Of a stretch of 64,000 bases of DNA, positions 52,565 to 63,609 are shown in pieces (the first letter of the stretch is position 1; each line of letters opens with the position of its first letter). The translations under genes were made by a program, and so were the position numbers. The stretch lies in contig CM043969.1 in NCBI GenBank assembly GCA_014529385.2, positions 34,360,446 through 34,424,445 on the forward strand, given 5' to 3'. This DNA is from Adiantum capillus-veneris (taxonomy: Eukaryota > Streptophyta > Polypodiopsida > Polypodiales > Pteridaceae). Below the pieces are notes generated by a model that saw only the letters and a program-made list of their open reading frames with translations, was not told the DNA's origin and did no database searches.

Positions 52565-53340
52565 GGAGGTGGACAATTTTATGATGTTTATCCTTCCATA
52601 ACTCCCACATATGATCTTTGATTTGAGAGGATATCATGGATGTGCAATCTACGCGTTGAGCTCTTTCCATACATATGCTACATGATATGGTTTTACTCGC
52701 TAAATTTTAAATTCCATTTTGCGGGGAAATTTTGAATTTAAATAAACTAGCCGTTTTGCCTGTTTGAAATCAAAAGTTGTCCTTTGATTACTTTCTTAAT
52801 ACTAAAGGTTTGACTTTCTTAAACTACCGAATAAAGAGTCCCTCCTAGACCCCATTCTCTTCCTAATTGGCACACGAAAGAGGTGAAGGGGGAGTTTGTT
52901 TACGACTCTCAAAAGCATCTTAAACGAGATGACGATGTAGATAATGAGTACAACCCCAGTGACCAAGAGGAAATGATAGTGGAGGTTAGGTTTTATGATT
53001 TCCCAAATCAAAAACCTAGACGTCAAGCATGCTACAAGAAAAAGAAGGTGGCACACAAAGCAAGAGATAACCCAATGCCTAAAATGAGAAACAAAACAAA
53101 AATTTTATCTCTGGTGAAAGCTGAAGACTGCATTTAAAACAAAATTTCAAGCCAATTCTCTCAATATCGAGACTCTAGGACACGAGATAGAGCAAGAGAC
53201 GTGAGAAAACAAACTCAAAATTTGAAAATGGAGACTAAACCCAAGAAAGCAAAAACAGAACTGAACGAAATGGGAGAACTAAAATGGACCAAAGTTGAGA
53301 GCATAAAAAGTACCAAGAGCTCAAGAAAACTCTAAGGGAG
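52300..53340 (+). pseudogene. Protease-RT linker of element E
   Basis: Traces such as WMCGASHCRRLKREECVIED (52345 on) and FYDFPNQKPRRQACYKKKKV (52990 on) match the linker in C. 52460-52880 around the C run has no match that I can see. Frames shift several times. Confidence 0.7.
52533..52558. repeat. Homopolymer C run (26 bp)
   Basis: 26 uninterrupted C in the linker between protease and RT of E. C has no such run at the matching place. Confidence 0.9.
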
Positions 53341-53355
53341 GTATGGACAATTGAA

Positions 53356-54390
53356 TTGGAAAGTGGAGGAGATGAAAAATACAAAAGTGACAACAATATG
53401 AGTGTACCCTCCCACTACAAAAAATTCACGATTCAAGACCGGAAGATAGTATTGACACAACCCAGACAAGAACGATGTGATAAGGAATCATATGACGGAC
53501 CAAAGGATGCAAAGAAGATAGACTTAGCAAGACCTGGAGAGGAATCAAAACCAGTCTATATAGCAACCAATCTAAGTCACAATGAGGAAGAGGAGCTCAT
53601 AAGCCTTCTCAAAGAATACAAGGATGTGTTTTCATGGTTATATAAGGACTTAAAGGAAGAAGCAGAGTTCCTCTATGAGATAGAACACATCGACTGGGTA
53701 TCTCCAATCATCGTGGTGCCCAAAAAGAATGGCAAACTCCAAGTGTGTGTCAATCTCAAGAAGGTTAATGCAACCACGATAAGGGATAATTATCTCCTAT
53801 CGATCATTGATCGTGTCCTTGAGCAAGTGGCGAGCAAGCGTGCATATTCCTTCTTGGATGGATTCTCTGGCTACAACCAACTTGCAATTGCACTTGAGAA
53901 CCGATATAGAATGGCATTTGCCATAGAATGGGGCATATTTTAATATTGAGTCATGCCATTTGGTTTGACAAATGCACCTGTAACATTCCAAAGATTGATG
54001 GCACATGCTTTTCCTGGAAATCTATATGGATGACCTATGTGTACACTCTCTCCGGAGAGATGAACATACAGAACACCTCAAAAAAGTATTTGAGAAGTGC
54101 AGGACGTACAGAATATGTCTTAACCCAGAAAAGTGTGTTTTTATGGTCAGACAAGGACGAATCTTAGGACACATTGTTTCAAAAAATGGCATATCCATGG
54201 ATTTGGATAAGATAAAACTGAATATTAAAATGCCTAAACCCATCAATGCAAAGCAAGTACAGTGCTTTATGGGACACTATGGTTATTACAAGAGGTTCAT
54301 ACACATGTATGCAATCATTGCCCAACCTCTGTATAGACTTATAGTGATCTTTGAATGGACGGCTGAGTGTGAGGAATCATTTAGGAAATG
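53356..54390 (+). pseudogene. Reverse transcriptase of element E
   Basis: Open from 53356 for 195 codons: HYKKFTIQDRKIVL, then YKDVFSWLYKDLKEE, HIDWVSPIIVVPKKNGKLQV and SFLDGFSGYNQLAIALENRY. Compared with C, about 45 residues before HIDWVS are missing in frame. After stops (53941, 53947) comes PFGLTNAPVTFQRLM, then the catalytic IYMDDLCVHSL (54027 on) and LGHIVSKNGISMDLDKIK. YMDD is kept, but the frame is broken. Confidence 0.9.
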
Positions 54391-54624
54391 AAAAGATTCT
54401 CTCATATCCACTCCAGTGTTAAAAGCAAATTGGAAACAAATGTTTCACATTCATATTAATGCATTTGCATTTGCTATAGGATGTTGTATTTTGGCTCAAC
54501 TAAGATACAAAACTATGGATTTCCCAGTAGTCTGCTATGTCAGTCAACAACTTAACTGTGTCGAAAATAACTACACCACTAGCTTTTCGTGCTTTTTGGC
54601 GTTTTTAAAAAGCAATGTGCTTTT
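54391..54624 (+). pseudogene. RNase H of element E, truncated
   Basis: Reads FHIHINAFAFAIGCCILAQ (first motif, Asp changed to Asn) and VENNYTT; broken by the C insertion at about 54625. The rest should lie beyond the window. Confidence 0.8.
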
Positions 54625-55013
54625 TGTGATGACCTAAACGTAAAAATAGTAATTTTAGTCTCCGTTGGATTTAAAAATGATCACCTGGAGCAAAAACGGG
54701 ACCAGACAGGATTTTTATGGGAATTTTTTTATAAAAAGTGGTACCGTAAATACGTTAGGGCAATACGGGAAAGTCATAATTATGTCGAGACATTACGGTG
54801 CGGCATAGTTGTTAGAAGCTGGACACACCCCACGGCATCTAACTACTCGACGGATTATTCTTTTTTTGTAATTAGTCATTCATTGAGGAAAACCCGGTTT
54901 TTCACCTTGTAAATATTGGGACTTACAGAAGTTTCCAGATTGTATCCCAGTTTTGATAGTTAGATGGAGTAGATGGATGATTTTGAAACTTTAGGGTTTG
55001 AGAAGTTGTAAGG

Positions 55014-55021
55014 TATATATA
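55014..55021 (+). promoter_or_regulatory. TATA-like site of C LTR
   Basis: TATATATA, about 730 bases before the LTR end. Confidence 0.5.
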
Positions 55022-55380
55022 TCACTTTTTGACCTTAATGAAAAACCTTTTGTCATTTTAAACAAGTTTAAGTTTGTGAGTGAGCATACTGTGTACGTGA
55101 GAGAGAGTGTGAGCTTTGTCTTGACGCTACGTATGCTACGGTGGTCGGAATCGAGTGCGGAGAAGTGCAACGTGTTGCCCCCGACTAGAGCTATGAGCCG
55201 ATACCAACATTGCGCGCGTACGGCCCGGCTTTGGGAGCTCCTTCTACGAGCTTCATCGGTTGTTTGGGTGAGCATACGTTGTCCGATTTTGCATTGCAGC
55301 ATATCCACGCGTTCACAATGAGTAGAACTACACATTAGGCACTTCATATTTCAGAAACGAAGACCTCCAGATTTTGGCCA

Positions 55381-55393
55381 GACATCCTACGTA
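55381..55393. repeat. Half palindrome in C LTR
   Basis: GACATCCTACGTA matches one arm of the leader palindromes; no second arm follows. Confidence 0.5.
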
Positions 55394-55743
55394 TTTCTGC
55401 ACCGGGTGTTTTGGGTCGTGATTTTGGTGCACAGACCTTAGGGAGAGTGGCCTATAGGTATTAGTAGGGTCTCCTTCAAGTTCTATGGTGTTTCAGAAGT
55501 GTTTGATAGGTATTCGGCTCTAGCAAGCGTTGTAGGAAGCATCCTCTTTTGTTCTCTTGAAGACTGTGACTTAGACAAGTGGTAGGAGCCTCTGTAGGAA
55601 CTAGTTAGGAGTCGGTCGAGTGTAGGTTGACACCTTATGCTTGCTTCCATGCGCCTGCGGGTCGAGCTTCGTCCTTAGCTGACATTACTTGTTAGGTGAG
55701 TTCTCGTTGTGCTGACGTCCGTCGCGGCGTACCCGTCCAACAT

Positions 55744-55761
55744 TGGCGCCGTTGCCGGGGA
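55744..55761 (+). other. Primer-binding site of C (tRNA-Asp)
   Basis: TGGCGCCGTTGCCGGGGA, the complement of the 3' end of plant tRNA-Asp, as in Athila-type gypsy elements. Confidence 0.93.
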
Positions 55762-56292
55762 CGAAAACCTTAGGTAGGTGACCGAGACTAATCCTTGAGG
55801 ATTGGCATTTTTGGCTTGTCAAGAGTCTTTCTTTACATTTAGATAGGATCAGAGGGTGGAGGACTCTCTAGGTCTTAGAGGGAGTCTAGGAAGCGTGTGT
55901 CTGGCCTAGATTCTTCGACTTAGGTAGAGGAGGTAGACTTAGGTAGTTTTAGGTAGTAGTCGAGTCTAGAGTAGAAGTGGGAGTGGTAGAAGCGGTGAGA
56001 GTAGAGCTTGAGAGTCCGGAGAGGCCAAAAAAGCAACCAAAAACACCATTATCACCATTTCCTCATGGTAGGTAGGAGTAGAGTAAGTAGAACATCATGA
56101 TTCAGATCTAGAGCATTTCATGCATGTATACTTGCTTGGTAGAATCATTACAAGTTTGTAAAAGATGCAAAAAGACGCAAAAGTGTGCTTGAAAGCCTAA
56201 TTGAAATCCAAAAGTTACTGTGAGTGTTTCTGATAGGCCTACAGAGCATCAGGAGCATTTCTGTCAGAAAAAAACTTTAATTTTAAGCCAGG

Positions 56293-56316
56293 AGACATCC
56301 TACGCGTAGGATGTCT
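56293..56316. repeat. Leader palindrome C1 (perfect, 24 bp)
   Basis: AGACATCCTACG followed by its exact reverse complement. Centre ACGCGT. Confidence 0.95.
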
Positions 56317-56453
56317 ACAGGCCAATCTGGGAGGGATTTTGGGATTTTCAGTTGACCAGTGTGTTCTGAAGGTAGGGTTTACCCTAATTTCAACTGGAAA
56401 GTGGAAACTTGGCCATCTCTTGACAGGATAAGGCCAGATAGACTGAAATTGCT

Positions 56454-56466
56454 AGACATCCTACCC
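56454..56466. repeat. Leader half palindrome C2
   Basis: AGACATCCTACCC; only the left arm is recognisable, 161 bp after C1. Confidence 0.7.
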
Positions 56467-56734
56467 AATTAGTGCCAAAACATCAACTTGAAACCAAAAC
56501 CATAAGATGGCTGCATGAGTGTTTCTTTCATGATATATTGAGTGACTGAAAGGGGTTTCACCTCAGTCGGGTAAGAAAATTCGGTTCAAAGTGGACTTTA
56601 GCACTTTTGACTGAAAAAGAAAAAATAGCTGAAGTTTAGGACTTTTGACATCCAAATCAAGATCTAAGCATACCACTGGGATACTGACATCAGGGGGAAG
56701 CTGTGGAACAAATTTGGGGTCAAACAGACCAAAT

Positions 56735-56758
56735 AGACATCCTACGCGTAGGATGTCT
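56735..56758. repeat. Leader palindrome C3 (perfect, 24 bp)
   Basis: Identical to C1 in both arms. 281 bp after the C2 half site. Confidence 0.95.
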
Positions 56759-56862
56759 TCTGAGTGATTTGGGACTCCAAACTGAAATCTGAGTATACCA
56801 AGGTGATCATCAGCTCAAGGAGAGCTTAAGTCTTGAGTTTAAATCCATTCTGATTAAAAAAA

Positions 56863-56886
56863 AGACATCCTACGCGTAGGATGTCT
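56863..56886. repeat. Leader palindrome C4 (perfect, 24 bp)
   Basis: Identical to C1 and C3. 128 bp after C3. Confidence 0.95.
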
Positions 56887-57138
56887 AATGCAAGAAAATG
56901 AAGCCATAATTGGACTTTGTGCATTGTAAGGTGTTATATAGCCTAAGGCAAGCTTGCTAGTCAATTTTGGTCCAATTTGGAATTGATTAGACTGATCAAC
57001 ACCATCACCAGGCCGTCTGATCAGATTTCTGACTCATTGACCAGCTTCTAGAAGTCCAAATCAAAAAGTAAAAACAGTTGTAATCTCAGCACAACGAGGG
57101 GAAAATACAGTGCAGAAATCCAGGCAAAATGCAGCAGG

Positions 57139-57162
57139 AGACATCCTACGCATAGGATGTCT
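57139..57162. repeat. Leader palindrome C5 (one mismatch)
   Basis: AGACATCCTACG with right arm CATAGGATGTCT; one CG-to-CA change near the centre. 276 bp after C4. Confidence 0.95.
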
Positions 57163-57582
57163 ATTGGGACATTCTACAGGGAAAATTTGACATGGCCTAG
57201 ACAGTGAGGTTCTATTTTGCTTACGGGTTCCAGAACTCCTTTCAGAAGTAAATTTGGACCTTGGTTGCCCATTTGACAAAGCAAAGACTGAATTCAAGCT
57301 TTTTCGCTTAAATTGTCCAACATCAGAAAAAGTACTGTTTCAGGTTAGCAATCTAATTCGGAACATCAACAGTGTATAAAATATAGTAGTGGTTGAGATT
57401 AACTCTCCAGTTATACCAATCATTACTAAGATAACCTCTAGCAGATAAGAGCGGTGATTCAATTGCCGAAATTAAAACTCTTGTGTACAGGTCTATTTGG
57501 CAGCAAAGCAAGAAGTTGTGCAGAAACTGATCCATTGCTAGGTTAGTGGTTGAACTTGTGATAAGTTGCATTGATAAGTTTG

Positions 57583-58221
57583 ATGAATTTGAGATCAGGA
57601 AGATACATTGTTAGAGACCAGAAGGTGGCAGGTGACCAAGGTAGTGTAGTGTCCACCAAAGAGAGTGTAACTCAGCCAAGGTTAGATCCGCTAGCACCGA
57701 TTATTGAGGAAGGTAGTGATACTGACACTTCGTCAGACAAATCTTTCTTCATGATGGGTAGCCAACAACCAGGAGGTTTCACCTATGATGGACCTATGCG
57801 AGGAGGAAGTACCTCCCAAAATCCTTTGAATGATTCCAGGCTTACGCTGATCTTCTTGGAGGGAACAAACTCAAGAGGAGCCCTAGTCTATTCTGACTAT
57901 CGAGGTCGCAAGTGCATTTGCATTGAAGAGAAGCCAGCACAAAGATTGGAGATAATCCACGTGTATGATGATGGAGATAGATTTCGAGACGAAAAGGGGA
58001 ACCACTATTTAATAGTTAGCAACCCTGAAGATTACAACAGATATGGAGACAGCGTGGATAAAGGGAAAATGGTTTCAGAAACTCAAGAGCCGCCACCAAA
58101 CATTGATCGGCACGGAGCTATTTTCATGTATGATAAGAAAACAATCAGGGTTCCAACTTATAACGAGAATGTGGGAATCTACAAACACGAGAGCGAGGGT
58201 ATTGTCTCTTACTTTCGCTAA
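57583..58221 (+). pseudogene. gag of element C, N-terminal part
   Basis: Starts MNLRSGRYIVRDQKVAG at 57583 (an in-frame ATG also at 57571). About 213 codons, hydrophilic, without a recognised domain; the stretch RLEIIHVYDDGDRFRDEKGN resembles a small beta-rich fold but I cannot name it. The frame ends at 58221; from about 58200 the gag continues one base out of frame (FANKEPYIDELSK). So a 1-base indel near 58200 splits gag. E has lost this part. Confidence 0.75.
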
Positions 58222-60022
58222 TAAAGAACCATACATAGACGAACTAAGCAAAGACAAGGTTCTTTACTTATTCTCTTATGAAACTGCTACGGGGAAGGGC
58301 ATAGTTTTTGTTGATAGATATGGGCGAGAATACCAACGTATTCTTCCAGAGGAAGTAGAAAGATCAACAGGTCCAGGAGCATCAGCATACGCCCCTGAGG
58401 AAATACCGAGAGCCGCCCACACCCCAAGCAAGTCAACGAATCCGTTTTCAGATGAGTATGACGCTACATCACATTCCACCAGACCACAAGCATTCACCAA
58501 CCAAGACCAACCAGCAAACCAGCCATCATTGCAGGCATGGCTTCGACAAAGTGCAACAATGGAACCAGACCGAAATGGAGAGGGTTATCCAGCTGCACGA
58601 GGGCTCACGGATTTGCAAGAACCCCCACACTGTTCAAGGTATCAAGCAGAGAGTAAGCCAAAGACACAAGGGTCGTCCGAGCTTGGAGGACCACCCATGG
58701 AACGAGTTCGAAGAGAAGGACCACCTCCGGCGAGAACCGTTAGAAATTATGGCTTAGGAGCACCATTGGGCGAGGAACCAGCCTATTACAGAAGGCCTGG
58801 GAAGGGGTGTAGACTTGGAAGGGGTGATCCAATGATGAGGTTTGTAGACCATCGCAAAATTAGACCTTCTCAAGTGCAAAAATGGGTAAACAGAAAATAC
58901 ACAGGAAACAGAGGCCCAAGAGATCATGTAGCAGCCTTTGTACGTGTGATTAGAGCCGAAGAGGTGTTACACTTTCCTACCCAATTCGCAGGGTTTGGAC
59001 TAACCCTAGAGGATGATGATGCAACTTGGTTTGACTCTGTGGAGAGTAGAGACTTTGAGTCGATGGAGGAAGTGTTTGACGAGTTTATTGAGGAATTTTC
59101 TCAAAGGGGAATAGCTCATAATACCGTCTCACGAATCCATAAATTCAAACAAAAAGATGGAGAATCTGTACGGAAGGCAGCCCTAAGACTAAAGAGATAT
59201 GTTAAGTTCTGTCCTGTTGAAGAACTGCCAACTCATTCCACACTTATGCTGATATTCATCCAAGGACTAAGGAATGCAGATCTCCAGAAAGACTTACATA
59301 TGAAGAGGAGCACTACATTGAATGAGTTGACCAAGGAAGCTTTGTACCTTGTGGAAAATTGTGTTGTCTACAAAGAAGGGGAGTTCAAGGACCTTGATGA
59401 CGATTCATCTTCACAGCAAAGTGGGAGCAAGTCCTCCAAGACAACACTGAAAGGAGAAATAGCGGTAAACCAGGAGCAGCTCGTAGATGAAGTGCTAAAA
59501 AAGATCAACTTGTATACCAAACCCCAGGCTAAACAGCCCAAGTGGTGTGCTATTGAACAAAAATGGACAAACCATGGGACCGAGGAATGTTACTATAACA
59601 AGGGATATGTGAGGGAGAGACCTTATGCTCCCCAAGCTCCAATAGATTCCCCTCAAGTTCCACCTATGCCTAGATATCAAGCAGGCAACTTACCAGGACC
59701 TGTAGGTGTAGAGAGACCACAACCGGTGTTGGGGCAACAACCACCCCTACCAGGATTACGACCAGCTGGTGTAAGATACACCCCAACGGTAACTGAATCA
59801 GAAGAAAAGGCTTTGGTGCCTATGCATGCATATTATGAGGATCCCAACGGATATGCGGCAAACTCTGTCTATTATCCGCCGGAAGAACCCTCGACACCAA
59901 ATCCATGGAGCATGATAGGGAATCAAGGACCTCCAACTGCTGCACAGGCCGCAGGAGAAGGAAGATATAGCTTAGATGAACGAACATTGTTGTTCATAGC
60001 CAATGGAGGCATGGGCAGATAG
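58205..60022 (+). pseudogene. gag of element C, central capsid part
   Basis: Open from about 58043 in this frame, but real gag content starts near 58205. The capsid-like core is at about 58850-59400: QVQKWVNRKYTGNRGPRDHV, FAGFGLTLEDDDATWFDSVE and FSQRGIAHNTVSRIHKFKQK. It then gives QQPPLPGLRPAGVRYTPTV and ends at TAG 60020-60022. E carries the same core. The frame goes on after the stop into the zinc knuckles, so this is one nonsense codon, not the natural end. Confidence 0.88.
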
Positions 60023-60982
60023 AGACAGACTTACCAGCAACGAGGAGCTCAAGGAGCACCTCAACAACCCAAGGGCCCCTGTTACAAGTGTGGCGGAGAC
60101 CATTGGCTGAGAGACTGTCCCCATGATGAAATCATTAGAGTCAATGCGTATTGCCCAGAATGTGGGATTACTCATTTAATTCCTGATTTCCCTAAAAACC
60201 CGAGTAAAGGAGCAAAAGCCACCTTGAACCTGTTGGAAACAGTACCCTCCAGTGGAGTATCAAAAAATGAAACAGTCATACCTGTTCAGGCGGTGACACG
60301 GGCCCAAGCCCAAAGAAGGACGAACGAACCCATAATAGAAGAACCAAAAACAGATGCCCAAAGTTCAGAAACGAAAAATCCGAGAAGCACTTGGAAGGCA
60401 AGAAAGGCGCGTAGGAAAGCCAGGAAAGAGCGAGAGCAAATAGCCCTATCCGATGAGTTGAAACATACAAAGAACAGTTTGGAGCGGTTAGAAGATCTAG
60501 CTAGCCTAAGCTCACACACCACAGCAGCCATAGCACCAAAGGAATTAGCTGAGCCCAAAAGTGTAGGATCAGGAGGATCTGTGCTGGCAGACAAGGTAAA
60601 CGAGCAGCTGGATGCGCTTCTAAAAGCCTATGAAGCTCGACTTAAAAAAAACCAGACCCATGAGCAAAGGTGGATGACATATCCATATGCGGAAATAGAA
60701 AAACAAAGGTTGGATGTGTGTAAAAAGATGATCGAGACAGCTCAATCATTGATGGAAGACCCGTTGGGAAAACCGACAAATTGCCATGACGCACCAGCTC
60801 CAACCCCTATCCAACCAACATTGGAGAAACATGAGGAAACAAAAGAAAGACTCACTAATAAATATGAATCCAGGGGAGAGCCTATCATAGTGCCCAATAC
60901 CACCTATGAGGCAAGTGACGGGGTCCATCCTAAAATATTGGCAGAAATGGGAAAGGACGGTAATGGTCTAGATGATCTGTGA
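60023..60982 (+). pseudogene. gag zinc knuckles and basic linker of element C
   Basis: Same frame as the gag core. CYKCGGDHWLRDC (about 60090) and CPECGITHLIPDF (about 60153) are two tandem knuckles with only three residues between the second Cys and His; the second has lost its last Cys. Next come VTRAQAQRRTNEP and a strongly basic segment (WKARKARRKARKEREQ, about 60390), then a helical acidic region with repeated K/E. Ends at TGA 60980-60982; the next frame (NEANRMNDHMNS) takes over about there, so another shift separates gag from protease. Confidence 0.8.
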
Positions 60983-61014
60983 AGTAAATCCGAGAGGCCA
61001 ATGAGGCTAATAGG

Positions 61015-62532
61015 ATGAATGACCACATGAATAGCACGAGAAAAGAAAAGAATGTGATCCTACCTCCTATTGAAGAATTTGAGGCAAGATCACAAATAAA
61101 CTTTGAGATACATTCACAAGGGGGAGACCAAGGATCTATTAGTTCGGGGAACAGCCAACCAGACTCTTTGAGAACCTTACCCTCTTACCTAGGAGAATAT
61201 GAAGCTAAGTCGGAAGTGAGAGCAATCCCATCTCAAAGACTTTCGTCTAACAAGGTGATGGATTCACAAGGATTGATTGAGCTGTTATCCACCCCGGTGG
61301 CATGCACAATCACGTTAGCAGAACTCCTAAGGCTAAGGCCAAACGTGTGGACCATAGTAGAAAAATGCTTAGAAAAATTTGGAGTGAAGGACCCCACCTT
61401 GAAACTACAAGAAGGAATCAAGGAATTGGACAGACCTAACCTAAACACTAGGCCGGTACCATTGAATAAGGTTGGAGAATATTGTGAGGGAGAAGACGGA
61501 AACACGACGCTACCTGTAGAATTCCAAGGAGTAGTTTCCAAAGCCATTCTTAACAGTGGAGCTGGAGTTGCTATCGCCACCAAGGAAATCTGGAAGAAAT
61601 GGGGAAAACTAGCTCTGAGGGCTACCAGAATGAAGCTGCAGTTGGCAGATGGTTTCATGGAAAAGCCTCTCGGACTCTTGGAAAAAGTAATTGTCACTTC
61701 GTGCGGGATCGAGTATGAGCATACATTTGCAATAGTCGATTTCGACAAAAAGAACAATTATGAGATAATCTTGGGACGACCATTCATGCGACAACTGAAG
61801 ATGGTCCAAGATTGGGGTTATGACCACATATACCTCAGACATGGCGAGACGACAACTAAAATACAACTGAAAGACCATAGTTACAAAGATGTAAATCAAA
61901 CACCGGTGGAAGAGTTTGATTCGGCTACAATAGCAGGGTCAAAGCTACCAGCATGGTTGGGGCAACCAAAAGAGCCATGGATGTGCGGAGCTTCACATTG
62001 TGGAAGCTTAAGGAAAGAGGAATGCATCTTAGAGAGAGCAATTGAGGACAAAGAGTATATTCCGGAACCATTCCCTTGTGATGCCTTGGAGCCTCTAGAA
62101 TGGGAACACATACTGGCGACGCTAGATGTCTGTACCATTACCGACAGTCCAACAACAAAATTTTGCGATAAGGATGGTTACGATGTGCTACCCTATTACA
62201 TGGTAAGCGTGGTGCCAAAAAAAGAGACGGTAGTACCTCCAGAACAAGAAGAGTTTTACAACTCTTCTGAACAACTGGAAGTAAATGATGAGGCAGATAA
62301 TGAGTGTTCGGACACCTCTAGTGAGCGTGGGAATGAAGCCGAGAATATCAAGTTTTATGATTTTGCTAATCAACACCCTAGACGTCAAGAACACTATAGG
62401 AAGAAAAGAGCCGGAAATAAAGTGAGAGAGAACCTAATGCCCAGGATAAAAGGTAAAACTCACTATTTGATGCTTGTAAAAGCAGAGGATTGTGTAAAAG
62501 ATCAAATATCAGGGAAATTCTCAAAAAATTGA
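61015..62532 (+). pseudogene. Protease and linker of element C (505 codons)
   Basis: Protease about residues 170-270: VVSKAILNSGAGVAIATKEI, with the catalytic Asp changed to Asn (NSGA), and YEIILGRPFMRQL as second conserved part. The upstream 170 residues are a linker; the downstream part includes WMCGASHCGSLRKEECILER and FYDFANQHPRRQEHYRKKRA, conserved with E but of unknown role. The open frame is long, but the Asn change should make the protease inactive. Confidence 0.85.
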
Positions 62533-63609
62533 AAAGAACGAACGCCAGAAGAAATAAAATAGGAAAGAAAAGCTAGGGTTGAAACAAAATCACAAAAATT
62601 TGAAAAGTCAAAAAAAGAACCAACAAAAGACCAAGAGTGGACCAAACTGGAGCGTAAACAGAAATACCAAGAACTGAAACGATCTTTGAGGGAGATATGG
62701 ACTACTCAAGAGGATAGTGATGGTAAAGGGGAGTCAGGAAAGGGAAACATGAACGCACCACCACACTATAGGAAATTTACTATCCAGGATAGAAAAATCA
62801 TCATGACACCACCAATCCGGGAGAGAACCAACCAAGAATCTTACGATGGGCCTGAAAATGCAAAAAGAATAGACCTCGCAGAACCAGGTGAAAAGCCCCA
62901 GCCGGTCTATATAGCTAATGATTAAAAGCCTGAGGAGGAAGCACAGCTAACACAACTTCTCACAAAATATAAAGATGTGTTTGCTTGGTCCTATAAAGAC
63001 CTTAAAGGAGTTGATCCATTGATATGCCAACATACAATTCCTTTAAAATCGGATGCAAAACCTAGCAAACAACGCCCTTATACATATAATGACACATTTG
63101 CCAAACTAATCAAAGAAGAGATTGATAGGCTGATGGACGCAGAGTTCATCTATGAAATTGAATATACAGATTGGGTTTCACTTATTGTGGTCGTTCCCAA
63201 GAAGAATGGAAAACTGCGAGTGTGTGTAAAACTCAAAAAGGTGAATGCGGCAACCATAAGGGATAATTATCCCTTGCCAATTACAGAACATGTCCTTGAG
63301 CGAGTGGCCGGGAAACGGGCTTATTCCTTTCTGGATGGGTTTTCAGGATACAACCAATTGGCAATAGCAAGGGAGGATCAACACAAAACAGCTTTTGTCA
63401 CAGAATGGGGGATTTATGCATATCGAGTTATGCCATTTGGCTTAACAAATGCACCAGCCACTTTCCAGAGGTTAATGACTCATGCTTTCAAGGAATACCT
63501 AAGAATATTCTTAGAAATATACATGGATGACCTGTGTGTACACTCTCTTCTGCGAGAGGAACATATCCACCATTTGCAAAAGGTCTTTGAAAAGTGCAGA
63601 ACATATTGA
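62533..63609 (+). pseudogene. Reverse transcriptase of element C
   Basis: Same frame as the protease, with stops at 62530, about 62560, 62923 and 63607. PHYRKFTIQDRKIIM (linker), YKDVFAWSYKDLKGVDPLIC, then QRPYTYNDTFAKLIKEEIDR, VVPKKNGKLRVCVKLKKVNA, SFLDGFSGYNQLAIA, PFGLTNAPATFQRLM and the catalytic IYMDDLCVHSL (63517 on). All RT blocks are recognisable. Confidence 0.92.

Larger units (their letters stand above)
50496..54624 (+). mobile_element. Element E, right piece (gag to RNase H)
   Basis: Gag, zinc knuckles, protease, RT and part of RNase H, all similar to element C but with many stops and deletions. Starts at the F insertion and is cut at 54624 by the LTR of element C inside the RNase H motif region (NNYTTS). 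Confidence 0.9.
54625..55742 (+). repeat. 5' LTR of element C (about 1118 bp)
   Basis: Start TGTGATGACC (54625, possibly 54627) follows E coding sequence; end CCGTCCAACA is one base before the primer site. TATA-like TATATATA at 55014-55021. The 3' part resembles the E LTR (GTCGCGGCGTACCC vs CTTGCGGCGTATCC). The partner LTR is beyond the window. Confidence 0.8.
55762..57570 (+). other. Leader (5' UTR) of element C
   Basis: 1.8 kb with no supported ORF. Holds four full leader palindromes and one half site. Part of it (GAGTATACCAAGGTGATCA, about 56793) matches the E leader (GAGTATACCCTTGTGATCT, 25342), so the leaders are homologous. Confidence 0.8.

Noticed and set aside
54991-55347. ORFs of about 107-118 codons on both strands in the C LTR
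   Set aside because: Non-coding LTR sequence; no known domain and opposite-strand frames overlap.
23341-55742. E LTR (23341-24168) and C LTR (54625-55742) as the two LTRs of one element
   Set aside because: Both are followed by a primer-binding site, so both are 5' LTRs; they differ strongly in length and sequence, and C interrupts E coding DNA.
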